A stretch of 64,000 bases of DNA from Nereocystis luetkeana (taxonomy: Eukaryota; Sar; Phaeophyceae; Laminariales; Laminariaceae): positions 6,505,586 through 6,569,585 of the forward strand of contig JARUPZ010000007.1 in the NCBI GenBank assembly GCA_031213475.1, given 5' to 3'. The position numbers and the translations under genes were made by a program. The notes beneath the pieces were generated by a model. It was not told the DNA's origin and did no database searches. It worked only from the letters and a program-made list of their open reading frames with translations. This document shows positions 1 through 10,757 of the stretch, piece by piece. Numbering within the stretch: position 1 is the first letter of the stretch; each line of letters starts with the position of its first letter.

Positions 1-81
1 CGGTATAGACAAAAAACTATATATTTCCGTATTTTTACCAACAATAGTTGGTCCTATTTACTACGGCCCCCCGCAATATGA
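1..81. mobile_element. R2 MITE, clipped by window start
   Basis: This is the right part of the ~110 bp R2 inverted-repeat element, ending in a slightly diverged GGCCCCCCGCAATA. The left end lies outside the window. R2 copies have termini TTACGGGGG/CCCCCGTAA and sit in TA. Confidence 0.75.
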
Positions 82-142
82 ATACTATTACCATTAATAA
101 CATTCCACCTTTCGCCCTTTGTTCGAACCTTCTTATCCCTTC

Positions 143-480
143 ACAGATTGTTTCTCCTAGATTTTGCTTTCATTTTTTTCTTTTTCTCTTTCGATTTGTC
201 TACCTTGTTTTTGTTTTCTCTTTGATTGTTTCTTTTCGTTTCACTATTTCATAGATTGCGTATGTCGTGCCTATCGTATCTATTAATAGTATGATGACAT
301 GGCTTTGCATTGCATTGCCCAGTACTGCATACTGGTACGTGGCAACGTAGTATCTCTGTGGCGTAGCTTTGTGACCACAGAACTTGTATCTCTTCTAGGA
401 TTGAAGAATCGGCACGGACACTGGTCGTGCTGGATGTCGACGGGTAGAAAGAACGGTTTAATGTGAAGAACACACACACG
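143..480 (-). repeat. R3 dispersed repeat, full-length copy
   Basis: This ~340 bp family has a (CA)n end next to a conserved block with CGTCGACATCCAGCA and a pyrimidine-rich other end. Near-identical copies lie at 1037, 17850, 18659 and 23616. This copy carries an extra TTAATA at about 284 compared with the others. ORFs in the copies are not conserved in one frame, so it is treated as a non-coding interspersed repeat, perhaps a retroposed sequence. Confidence 0.8.
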
Positions 481-1036
481 CTCGTTTATACCAACTATTG
501 ATCCTATTAATAGCTGGTATCGTCCACTCACGTAGACTCGCCTCGAATCCAAGGCCGCATCCGGGCTCCATTGCCCACTCCATGGTTGCCTGCTCAACGG
601 GTGAGGGTGTCACCATCCCCCTCCCCCCCGCTCTGTTCTCTTTTTAGCCTCTTTAGCGATCTCGCATGTGGGATTTGAAGACCCGCCTCGAGATGGATGG
701 CGACCTGAGTGGTGACCGAGACGATCTGCAACAAACAACGGGCGCCCCTTCGTTAAGTATGTCACCATGGGTATCGGCCAGTCAAATCAACGACCTTCCA
801 CTCGCATCACAATGACCAGCTTCTCTTTCCTCTCTCTGCTCCAGGCAGCACGGCAAAGAGAACAACAAGAAGAAGACACATCAGGGGAAGCAACCATTTA
901 TGAATAGTACGTTACGAGGAAGGATATTTGACACTGCCGCTGTACAGGTAAGTGGTCTATCACCCCGTTGAATTACCCCGGTAGACGTTCGGAATTCCTA
1001 TAAAAAATAAAACCAACCGGAGTAATCGTATACCAG
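481..1036. other. Anonymous intergenic stretch
   Basis: No recognisable gene. A good polypyrimidine tract and AG acceptor sits at about 822-843 (CTCTCTGCTCCAG), followed by a short lysine/arginine-coding stretch. No partner exon could be supported. Confidence 0.3.
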
Positions 1037-1345
1037 GTATGTGTGTGTGTTCTTCACATTAAACCGTTCTTTCTACCCGTCGACATCCAGCACAACCAGT
1101 GTCCGTGCCGATTCTTCAATCCTAGAAGAGATACAAGTTATGTGGTCACAAAGCTACGCCACAGGGATACTACGTTGCCACGTGTGCAGTATGCACTGCA
1201 GTGGGCAATGCAAAGCCATGTCATCATACTAGATACGACAGGCACGACATACGCAATCTATGAAATAGTGAAACGAAAAGAAACAATCAAAGAGAAAACA
1301 AAAACAAGGTACTCGTACTCGTAGACAAATCGAAAGAGAAAAATA
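1037..1345 (+). repeat. R3 dispersed repeat, copy 2
   Basis: Begins with (GT)n and matches the reverse complement of the copy at 143-480. It carries a 12-base insertion, CTCGTACTCGTA, at about 1311-1322 directly after a TA; the other copies lack it. Confidence 0.8.
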
Positions 1346-1411
1346 ATGCGCACAGCTGAAACGTGAAAAATTAATACCAGGTACTGGTAATAATATTCGT
1401 ATTTAACCCCT

Positions 1412-1491
1412 TTAGAACCGCAGTCCCGTTTTGGGGACAAACTACTTGGAATTTGAGTGGTTTGTCCCCAAAACGGGACTGCGGTTCTAAA
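1412..1491. mobile_element. R1 foldback MITE
   Basis: A near-perfect palindrome with arms AGAACCGCAGTCCCGTTTTG and a short TTGGAATTTGAG loop. At least 16 relatives occur in this window. It has no coding capacity. Confidence 0.9.
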
Positions 1492-1977
1492 CCTACCTAC
1501 TGCTGTTTGTACCTGGCTGTGGTACCTGGTTTCTTGTCTCGCGGAATGTTCACCATGAATGATGAATGCGCATATAGGTAGGAGTCATCGACCTTGAAGC
1601 TTGTTATTATGTTTTTGTTTGTTTTTCTTCCCGCACGTTGTGGGATGGCGAAATAATATGCACAAACAAAATTAATGGTGGTATATACTGGTAATAACGC
1701 TACTACCTGCCTGCCCTTAACCGTTTTCGTTGTTGTGGGGACAAACTGTATGCATGCATGCTCGGAATTGGTCTCGGACATTTTTATTTTAGGCTTCCTC
1801 TGCTGTAGAGTGCAGCACCACAATGTTACATCATGAGTGGGGTGTCACCTGCTGCCGATGACGTGGAGGTGGCGCGTTGACGAGGATGAGTATAGGTGTA
1901 TAGGGTAAACGAGGGTTTGCCTAGGGAGGAAGACGCAAAACTATTATTATATCAATAGGATCCTGGAGACTTTGATA
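1492..1977. other. Anonymous intergenic stretch
   Basis: I see no gene and no repeat that I can match elsewhere in the window. A 108-codon minus-strand open frame here has no recognisable features. Confidence 0.3.
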
Positions 1978-2074
1978 ATAACCTTTTCGGCAAACTGCGC
2001 ACCCGTTTGGGAGACGAACTACACTCTAGTTCTAGGTAGTTTGTCACCCCAAAACGCGACTGCAGTCCTATATA
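1978..2074. mobile_element. R1 foldback MITE, degenerate
   Basis: Retains parts of both arms (CCCGTTTGGGAGACGAACTA and GTTTGTCACCCCAAAACGCG) with many substitutions, so it is an older copy of the family. Confidence 0.6.
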
Positions 2075-2272
2075 ACGGAAGACGATACTGGTATATCTGT
2101 TGGCTCTGAGTGAATCAAGAGGGGCTGACAAGAATGCGGTATTGGGAGGCGTTCGATTCACGTCGGAATGGGAGATGCACGATACACTACTGCTGTGTCG
2201 GAGGACAAAACCAATAATACTAACATTCTTAATATCAACACTATTAATAGTACGAGTACGATATACGAGTAG

Positions 2273-2381
2273 TATTACGGGGGACCCTAGTTAACAGGAC
2301 CTATGGTGTACATAAAAACCTATATATTTACCCGTTTTTACTAACAATATTTGGTCCTGTTAACTATGGCCCCCCGTAATA
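2273..2381. mobile_element. R2 MITE, full length
   Basis: Inverted termini TTACGGGGGACC and GGCCCCCCGTAA with a TA on each side. The internal sequence CCTATATATTTACC and the TTTTTACTAACAATATTTGG block are shared with all other R2 copies. Confidence 0.85.
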
Positions 2382-3418
2382 GTACCAATTGAATCGTTAA
2401 TTAATTGTGTCAGCAGCGCTTATTACTTACATACAGAACGCGTAGTGCCATGTAGTACGTACTATGCTGTGGTTCAAGCAGTGACGGGCGAACATCATGT
2501 AGCTCATTCAGTGTTCGGAACTACCAGGTACCTGGTACTACTTACTGCTGAAAAACGAGTTGGCCGCGCCAACAACCACAAGCACAGGCAGGGCTGCGAT
2601 GCTGTAACAATCGACCTTTTCCGTCGTCATCGTTTTTTTCTCTCAGAAAAGCTGTCAATCTGCCAATAGTCCATACTGCTGCTGTATTCTACCAAAAAAA
2701 AGTAGTATTAGTGTTAATACTGGTAGACACGACAGCAATATATACGGCGGCTCCTTTCGTTCCCTATTATTTCGAGCTCCTCTTCCACACGTGTTTGTTT
2801 GTTTGTCCGTTTGACCCAAATTCCTTTTCTTCTTTTGGTCTTCTACTTGGTTCACGCTCAAGATTCTACCTTGCCTATAATAAGAATGTTCGAGTCCTCA
2901 GTCGTATGGGGGGGGAGGGTGAGTCTGCCAAAGGCATGCATGATGACATTTACATGATGAGTACCCCCCCCCGCCCCCCCCCTCGGCGTACGCTTCCAGC
3001 CTATTGATGGCGACGCCACACAATCAATCGGAATATGTTTTTGTGTTGTGTCATTGATATATATGGAATTATCCTAGAAAGCCTTTTAAGGACCAGGAGT
3101 ATGAGGAATCCGGGGAAGGAGGATGGCGTATTATATCCAGGAAGCCCTATATCTGCATACTATATAGGGAATGGGGGTTCAGCGCGGCTCTGTTCAGACT
3201 TTCATCGCCGGAGCCCTTTGTGAATAATTGGCCTAACTGAAGCGCACCCAGCACACACGTGAGTGACGAGGCGGGACTTGTCGAACAGGAAAACCTGCGA
3301 AAGGGGTTGCAAAACGTGTTTCGTGTGTGTCTGGGTCCCAAAAGCAACCTCTCGTAAAAACACCAGACTCTCGGAACACACGAGACATACATACACGACG
3401 ACGATGAAATGCTTGTGA
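2382..3418. other. Anonymous intergenic stretch
   Basis: No gene recognised. It contains the back-to-back word TACCAGGTACCTGGTA near 2522 and C-runs near 2962. Open frames here are short and lack family features. Confidence 0.3.
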
Positions 3419-3758
3419 TTTTTTTTATTTTTTTTTCTCATCCCATTCATCTTCTCTTCGCACATCTTCTCTCTCTCCTTCCAACTCGTAACTCAGATCC
3501 GGGGTCACATAGCAGGCTCTTCTCCCCCCTTCCCGCTACGGTACGTGCCTTCATTTTTATCGCGAGAAGATTTCAGCATTTTCTTCCCTCGTCGACTCGC
3601 ATCGAATTGTGCATACCCACGCTGCAAGGCGCCCTCAACAATTGAATCCTTTCTTATTTTTGCAAATAAAGTCAAAGTCCGACCCACCTGGGGCTCGAAC
3701 CCAGGACTCAAACAAGTAGAATTCGAGGTTAACCACTTGAACCACCGGGGCGACCGGG
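3419..3758 (-). mobile_element. tRNA-derived SINE (S1), full length
   Basis: Read on the minus strand, the head at 3758-3680 carries an A-box-like TGGTTCAAGTGG and a B-box-like GGTTCGAGCCC, the internal RNA polymerase III promoter of a tRNA. A body of ~250 bp and an A-rich tail (T-run at 3419-3437 on +) follow. Copies at 20469 and 31507 match over the body, and the one at 31507 also matches the head. Mobility would depend on a LINE supplied in trans. Confidence 0.8.
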
Positions 3759-3977
3759 ATATGTTATCGGACGACGAAACACATGCGTGGCCATATCAAT
3801 ATGTCCAGGATACATCAGTTCAAATCCGTTCACTCATAAGACATCAATCTACATAATAACCCGTATCGTATATTCAAATCGCATACATACACAGAAACAA
3901 AACCTCGTTGCAAACCAACACTGGAATCCTCTTTTAATACCAGTCGGTTACACGTACCTCCTTTCGTTAACTACTCC

Positions 3978-4115
3978 AACTCAGGGACCGCCAAGAAACT
4001 ATAATGAGCAGGGGGGAGCAGGGGGAGGGGTGACAGACCCACACCCATTCATGATGTCGTGGGGATGGAGCCTGAATGCGGCTCGGGATTCCAGGATAGA
4101 GCTATACACCTTTAG
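3978..4115 (+). pseudogene. 3' end fragment of the RLE-type LINE family
   Basis: The sequence GGGACCGCCAAGAA...GACAGACCCACACC...GTGGGGATGGAGCCTGAATGCG matches the last ~90 bases of the intact LINE ORF ending at 16289. It is a severely 5'-truncated copy, the usual product of incomplete target-primed reverse transcription. Confidence 0.75.
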
Positions 4116-4312
4116 GGGGGGACCAACTACTTGGAATTAGAGTTGGAAGCCTTTTGCGGCGGTAAAAAGTAAAAAGGGTACAAAATTAAGTTATTAGACG
4201 GTTTTTTTCTACCCTACTATCTGGTACATGGTACATCATGACAGTGCACGACAGTACACCCCGTGTCCGTTCTCATTAATCCTAGCGAGACCTGTGATAT
4301 GAATACCTGTTT

Positions 4313-4314
4313 GC

Positions 4315-4390
<76 letters not shown>

Positions 4391-4393
4391 GCC
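4313..4393. repeat. (TTG)n microsatellite
   Basis: About 27 uninterrupted TTG units. It is open in several frames, which creates meaningless poly-Leu and poly-Thr open frames. Confidence 0.95.
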
Positions 4394-5173
4394 TGATCTC
4401 CAGGCTTCTTGCCACTCGCTCGTCTCACTTCTGGTCCTCGAGTCCTAAGCCACATCCATCCAAAGGCTCCACCCCCACGCCATGGATGGATACGGGTCTG
4501 TCGATCTCTCCCCCCCCCTCCCCCGCCGCCCGCCCCCCCGCGCACGCCCTACCCCCTAGTCTCTTGCCTATCCGGCAGCTGGAGCTTGAACCGGGGACAC
4601 CTCCTGCTCCGCGGGATCACGACTATATACCTACCTGTTTGAGGTGATCACACACCCACGGGCGATTCTTTTTAGTGTGATCACGTTTTTTTTCTCTTGA
4701 AATCTGACAACGCAATGCAATTCAATTAATTGCTCTGTGTGCAGCATAAACTTCACAACGCACTGCTGTTATTTTGTTGTGATGATGGTGTCGTTCACTG
4801 TCCTCTCGCCGTTTACTCCCAAACAGGTAGTTCCAGGGTATACAGGAACAAGGAGAAGAAAGCACAGACATGGAAACCAAAGAAAAAAGACAGGGGGATT
4901 AAAACCCCCGTATCGTACGTTTCCATATAATATTGTGTTATGCCAATCCACAGCGAGAGCGCCACATGGCTCCTTTCGCGCTATTTGAATATGTTTCTCT
5001 CGGGCTCAACATTTCGACCCCCCCCCAACATTCTTTGCACGTAAAGCAAGTACGTACGTACGCTGTAGCACCTGGCACGTTTACTATTAATAGTAGTATA
5101 CCTGGTAGTATATTATTATGCTTGCCATCCGACAATGTGTAGTGTTCTAAAAAATACTATAACATAGAATGGA
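4394..5173. other. Intergenic stretch with a LINE-tail word
   Basis: No gene recognised. At 5120-5138 the minus-strand form of the LINE tail word CATTGTCGGATGGCAA occurs with AATAAT-like sequence next to it, so a very short LINE tail may have inserted on the minus strand. Confidence 0.35.
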
Positions 5174-5345
5174 ATAGACAAGCCTAAAGTTGGCACAGAA
5201 GGGAGGTAGACTTGGTGCATGGGTTTCCCCTTGTTTCCGAGATTTTCTTCTTTCGGGAAAGTTATGAGTGATCAATGTTGAAGATCATGCGGTGCACATT
5301 GTCGGATGGCAAGGGAAATAATAACATATTAATAATAATATATAG
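5174..5345 (+). repeat. LINE 3'-UTR tail, 5'-truncated copy
   Basis: Matches the 3' UTR of the intact LINE at 16339-16505 nearly base for base (TAGACAAGCC...GGAGGTAGACTTGGTGC...CATTGTCGGATGGCAA) and ends in AATAATAA-type sequence. It is a dead-on-arrival insertion containing only the tail. Confidence 0.85.
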
Positions 5346-5671
5346 TGTGTGTTGTTTTTTCTCCGGTTTTCTTTCTCGTCAACTCTGCTCGCGTGCGATA
5401 TATACTCAGTCAGGTATAAGCAGCAGTACCTTCTCTGATCTTCGTACCCCAAATGCTTGCTTTTCTCGTCTACCCGGAGTATTTCGCGCGCAACATATCT
5501 CCATCTCGATCTATATCTATCTGGCAATCGGCGTACCATGCATGTATGCAATGCATGTTCCATAACATACGGCAGTATACTCTGTAGTGCGATTGATGTA
5601 TCCGTTTTTCTATCGCTCTGTCTCTCTCACTTACACTGTTCTTGTCGTTCCGTCTTCGTACGTAGCACTTG

Positions 5672-5708
<37 letters not shown>

Positions 5709-5896
5709 GCTACTACTACTGCTGCTGTGTGCTTTCCCATACCAGCCTTTATATAGTAAAGGCTCCTCGCCAGCGTGCGCAACGCCTATATCTATCCATA
5801 TGAACGAATGCACATACCTCCTGTGGTATTCTGTGTTTATAATTTTCAAAAACAACAAAGAGCAGCTTAGCTGCTATTAATACTACTATACTACGT
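5346..5896. other. Intergenic stretch with a (TAC)n tract
   Basis: Holds a (TAC)n/(TGC)n microsatellite at about 5670-5722 and the word CTATTAATAC at 5874. No supported gene. The first LINE copy starts at its right edge. Confidence 0.5.
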
Positions 5897-8800
5897 CAGC
5901 GGGACAAGTGGGGACCCCCCGGACAACATCCAGCCCAGCCCTGGCCAGGTGCACCCTCGGGATACTAAACGCTCGGGGTACTAAACGTGCGGGAAGGAGG
6001 TGATGCGCTACCTCCTCTTCCGACGGCAGAGTAGACCCCCGGGGCCCAAAATGCGTTGGAGGCAGGGGACGATTTGCCTCCTTTTCCGACGGCGGCGGTG
6101 TCCACAACGGAGGGAACGGTCCCGGCGGGGGAGAGCGGTCCGCAAACTAGGGGGCAGGTGGAGCAGGGAGGAGATGCTGGGAGTGCCGTAGAAAGCCGTC
6201 ACACCGAGGGGGTTAGGGATGCCGCGCTAGCGGGACAAGTGGAGATCCCTCAGGCAAGGCCCAGTACCGTCTCTGCAACATTTGCGGCGGCAACGTCCCC
6301 TAGATCAACTGGAAGCGAATCGCCCTCGCGCGAGGGCGGCCAAGGTGGAATGGAGGCAAATGTTGGAGGTTCCTGTCCAAGTGCTGCGCGGCCGCTGCCC
6401 CCGGCGGCCGAAACGACACCACCGGGAGGAGAAGCCCTGGCGTCGGAGGGCGACTCGCGGATAGGGGGGCAAGTGGATCAGAGAAATGCTGTTGTAGTAG
6501 CGATGGCAAACCTTCAAACAGCCAGAGACAGGGATGTCACGCCCTCGGGACGCTTGGGGGTCCCCCTGACACCATCCGGCGCCACCCCAGCAATAGCTGG
6601 GAATACTTCCTCCGAACCTGGTAGCGCAGCCAGGGAGGGGGGGGGCACAGGAGGCGGACGAGGTCGACCGCGTGGGTCTAGGAGGGGGTCACGAGCGACA
6701 AGCACTGGGAGAGAGGCCGTCACGAACCGGGGAAGAATCCCTCGACCCGGCGGCAGTGAGCCACCCTCGGTTCCTGAACCTAGAGGGGGCAGCGAGTCGC
6801 CGCCGACGCCCGGATCTAGAGGGGGCAGCGAGCTTCGTTCGGATCCTGGATCGAGAGGGGGAGGTGGCGAAGAGAGAGAACTCCCCAGGGAAGGAGAAGG
6901 TGGCGAGGGGGGAGGACCAGCATCGGGGGGCGTAGGACGACTCCGTGCATCCATTGGCACCAGTCAAGACGGCGTGATGTGCGGGGGATGCCGAGCGGCA
7001 GTTGCTCGGGGGCACCGAGTGGTAGGGCTGCCGTGTGGAAACCAGCACGTTATGCACGCGCGGTTTGTGGTGTAAGCTATTCGAAGGAGTGGGTCACACG
7101 CACAACTCATTTGCACTACACGAGGGTGCACAGCCCGCCATGGGAGACGGGAATCACTGGAGGCAGCAGTTCAGGCTGATCCTGGACTACCAGGTATGTG
7201 TTACGGTCGCAGGACTTGGAGGAAGGCCGGACAACAACTACGATGAACGGGGGGAAGAGCTTTGTTACCCGTGGGACCAGAATTCGTTAGGAATAGTAGG
7301 GCCACTCGATGATAGTTCTCTCGAGCATCTCCAACAACGTTTCAACACCGTTGTTAAGGTGCAGCCGGGGCTAGCTACTGTCCATGCCAAGCTTCTCACC
7401 CACGTGCTCGGTCTCCTGAACCACGCCCTCGGAGCGCATTGGCCGAACAGACACTCCGAGACGCCGAGTTCGCTCCTGAGGGCCATCAAGCTGTGGTACA
7501 TAGTGCCAGCACTGCTACACTCGCAGGACAGCCGCGTGAAGCGACGCGAAAGATTCGCGTCCGTCGAACGTGGTGACATCACGCTTATTCTCCCGTGGTT
7601 GATGGAGTACACCAGTCGAGCATCGACACGGCGCAGGGGCCCAACCTACGAAGCCACAGACGCGGCTAAGTACGAGAGATCGTCGTCAGCCTGTCGCCAC
7701 TCGGGCGGGGTTTCAGTGGCAGCACGCGGTCTTCTCGCGGAAGCTCGAGCGCCCGGCGACGAGGTGACATGGGAGCGGGTGAAAGCCAAATTCCCGGGGG
7801 AAGACCGTGCCTCCATCTCCGAGTCGGCAGTGGCAGCGGTGACAGCAAGCTCCACGGAACCGGAGGAAGGGAGTGTTCCCAACTGGCGTCCAGAGCAAGA
7901 GTTCGATTCGCAGGTGGCCCTCGACGTCATCAACTCCCGAAATGCGTTATCAGGCGCGGGGAGTGACAGTCTACGCTTCTCACACTTGCAGTCGATCATC
8001 AGGACCGGCTTCGGTCGCGAGAAATTTGGAGCTAGCATCGAGGCCCTTTGGAGGCGGATCTTCGACGACCCCGGTGCATTCCCACCAGAATTCTGGCAGC
8101 TCTTCTTGCAGTCCAACCTCACTGCCTTGGGGTAAAAATGTCGCCCCGTATGTGTAGGTGTGACATGGAGACGTCTTCTCGCAGCTGGGACGATGCGGCA
8201 GTGGCGGCCACGGCTGGAAGAGATTAATCGTGAGGCAAGGCAGTTTGGGGTAGGGGTTCGAGGGGGGGTGGAGCAGGTAGCTTTACGCGCCCGGGTGCAC
8301 CATGAGGCAAGAAACTGGCTCATCCTAACTGACTGTTCCAACGCCTTCAATACTGTAAAGCGGACGGCAGTACCTGCCGAGGCGGCCACTTGCGTGCCCG
8401 CGCTCACGACGTTCATTGCTAAATGCTACGGCGAGAGGCCCGCCCCTACGTTCTTCCAGATGGATTCGGGGGAGCGGCGCAAAATTGACTGTTCCAGTGG
8501 AGTGCAGCAAGGGGATGCCATGGGCCCGGCGCTGTTCTGCATGCCACTGCTGCCAATACTCAAGCGGGTCCGTGAGGAGTTCGAACCCCGGGGTGTTGAA
8601 GCCTTTGCCTACCTCGATGACATCAGCATCGGTATATCAGAGATCACACCGGACACGGTGAGAGTAGTGCCCTTTCTCCAGCACGAGCTGTGCGAAATAG
8701 GCATTGCCATTAACCCCAGAAAGACGGTTGCTTTGCCTCCAAAAGGGCATATATGCCTACGTCGGAAGAGATAGCACTTCTGAGGGGCATTGGTGTTCGC

Positions 8801-10706
8801 ATTGCGGAAGGGGGTGGGGTATAGGTGGTTGGCGTGCCCATAGGCGCTGATGCATTCGCGGTGAACAGCGCCGTGGAGATAGTCCGAGATGGGGGAGCCG
8901 AGCAACTCGCGCGCATCCTGCCGCGCATGCCGGACCAACAGTCGGCGAACCTCATCGCCACCAGTTCAATGGTGCAGCGGACCTCCTACACTTAGCGGGT
9001 AATGGACCCGGAGCTGTCACTACCCGCGTGTCAGCGGGCAGACACTAGCGCAATGTGGATGCTCGAGCGCCTTCTCGAGCTTCCAGGGACAGCGGACGAA
9101 TCGCCGTTCTTTGCGGACGGATGCCCGGCGAACCGGTTGACGCTACAGCCGCACCAGAAAGCGCAGGCGAGCCTCTCCACAGGGGCCGGGGGGCTTGGAC
9201 TGTCGTCGGCTGAATCAAGGAGAATGTCAGCGTCCATCGGGAGCTTGGTGGCGACGGTGCCAGAGGTCCTCGCCGACCTCTCCGGTCCATTAGGGGAAAA
9301 AGTCCGAAGGAAGTTGCCCAATTCGGACCTCGTTCGCCGAATATGGAGCAGCGTCAGGGACCTTCGCGATATCCATGGGGTATCGGAGGAGGCAAAGGCA
9401 AACGTAATCCCGGAAAGTTGGCGGAACAGGGCATTCCGCGCAAACGAGGAAGGAGGGACAGAACAGTATGATGTGGAGGTACTGCCGGCGCATGACGCCC
9501 TAACGATCAGCTCCCACAAGGCGCAATACAAGCTGGGGCAGCAGATCAACCGGGTACGGTACCAACGGTAAGTTGCTTCTCTGGACCAGCTCCCCGAGGT
9601 AGCAGGCCCGTCGGATCGGGACGACGTGTTCGGGGGGACGGAAACCAGAGGTCTTGCCAAGGCTCGGCAACGGAGCCTATCGGGACCAGGCGCTGTCGCC
9701 TGTTTGCGTGCAAGGCCTGTGGACACGGCACGTATCATACCGGCTTCTGAGTTCGTGTCTATGGGACGGCGCTTCCTGGGAATGGAGGAGCCCATAGTGG
9801 CGAGGTGCCCCTGCTCCGAAGCGACGGATGTCACCACACGTCACGCGCGCACATGCCACCGAGCAGGCGCACAGGTTAACCAGCATCAGCCGCTAGTCCA
9901 CGCGCTGTCTCGCACCTTTAAGTGGTTGTCCATCCGCCATCAAATGGAAAGCGGAGCGCCCTTCAACGCCGACAGAAACCTCCGCATGGAATGGGCATAG
10001 TGATAGAGAGGGGAGGCCTCCGAGACGCTACGTCGTCAGAGTACCGCAACAAGGCGATACTCCTCGACATCACGCATGCAGACCCCCAAGCGAGGGTCCA
10101 CATGCGGGCTGGCAGCGCTGATCGAGACGGATCAGCCGCTTCCACTTCTGAGGCGCGGAAGCGCAACCACTACGCTCGTGCAGGACAAGTGTCCTTCGAC
10201 GAGCGCAGCCAAAAACTTGTCACCCTCGCGGTGGAAAGCTTTGGACGCCTCGGGAAGGAAGGTAGCGATTTCATCGACCAGCTGGCGGCGAGAATCGTTG
10301 GAGGAACGGACGAGGGATCTTTAGCAAGAAAAGGGGTTTGTAAGGAGCACCTTTTCCAGGTAATATCGGTGACTACCCAGGTCGCGATCTCGCGCAGAGT
10401 GCACCGATATAAGCTCGCCCTGCGAGACCGCCAGGCCGCCAGGGGGAGAAGGGAGGAGGAGGGAAGACTACTTCCCAATGGCGTGGGGATGGAATGTAGA
10501 TGCGGAGTAGGACGCATGGCGTATAGATATATATTAGGTAAAATATCTCGGTAAATGGTGGGGGTGCATATTCAAGTGAGTATACGCAGGAAAGGAGAAT
10601 TGGTTAGATGAAGTTAGTGGTATTCGATTAATTATGTCAGCTTTTTCATTTTGAATGTAGAACGCCCTGCACATTGCCAGAAGGCAAATAAATAATAAAA
10701 ACATAT
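5897..10706 (+). mobile_element. RLE-type non-LTR retrotransposon, decayed copy
   Basis: This is the older copy of the family that is intact next door. It keeps, in order, a Gly/Pro/Ser/Arg-rich region, the second RING-H2-like finger, the reverse transcriptase, the CCHC knuckle and the endonuclease domain, but in several frames. The start is placed where LINE-like composition begins; no match to the first RING finger was found, so it is probably 5' truncated. The 3' end is ACATTGCCAGAAGGCAAATAA, a diverged form of the tail of the second copy. The left region also has internal repeats built on GCGGGACAAGTGG (5900 and 6228). Confidence 0.85.
6056..10554 (+). pseudogene. Broken LINE polyprotein (RT/endonuclease)
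   Basis: Open segments line up with the intact 1843-codon protein as follows. 6056-7075 covers the low-complexity region and finger MCGGC...GNQHVMHAR. 7035-8135, in another frame, covers the segment from WDQNSLGI to FWQLFLQSNLTALG. 8160-8774 covers the reverse transcriptase with LTDCSNAFNTVKRTA, GVQQGDAMGP and AYLDD. 9002-9571, 9626-10000 and 9922-10554 cover the thumb, CCHC and endonuclease regions. At least five frameshifts or stops (about 7070, 8135, 8770, 8995, 9570, 9990) make it non-functional. The catalytic YMDD of the intact copy is YLDD here. It should not be able to move on its own. Confidence 0.88.
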
Positions 10707-10757
10707 ACCTGGTATATACTGCCGAGGCTACACCTGCGTTATGACGGCGCCACAGTG

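Noticed and set aside
48-254. Placeholder
   Set aside because: Placeholder
4263-4545. Poly-Leu and poly-Thr open frames
   Set aside because: They are translations of the (TTG)n microsatellite in two frames and strands, not genes.
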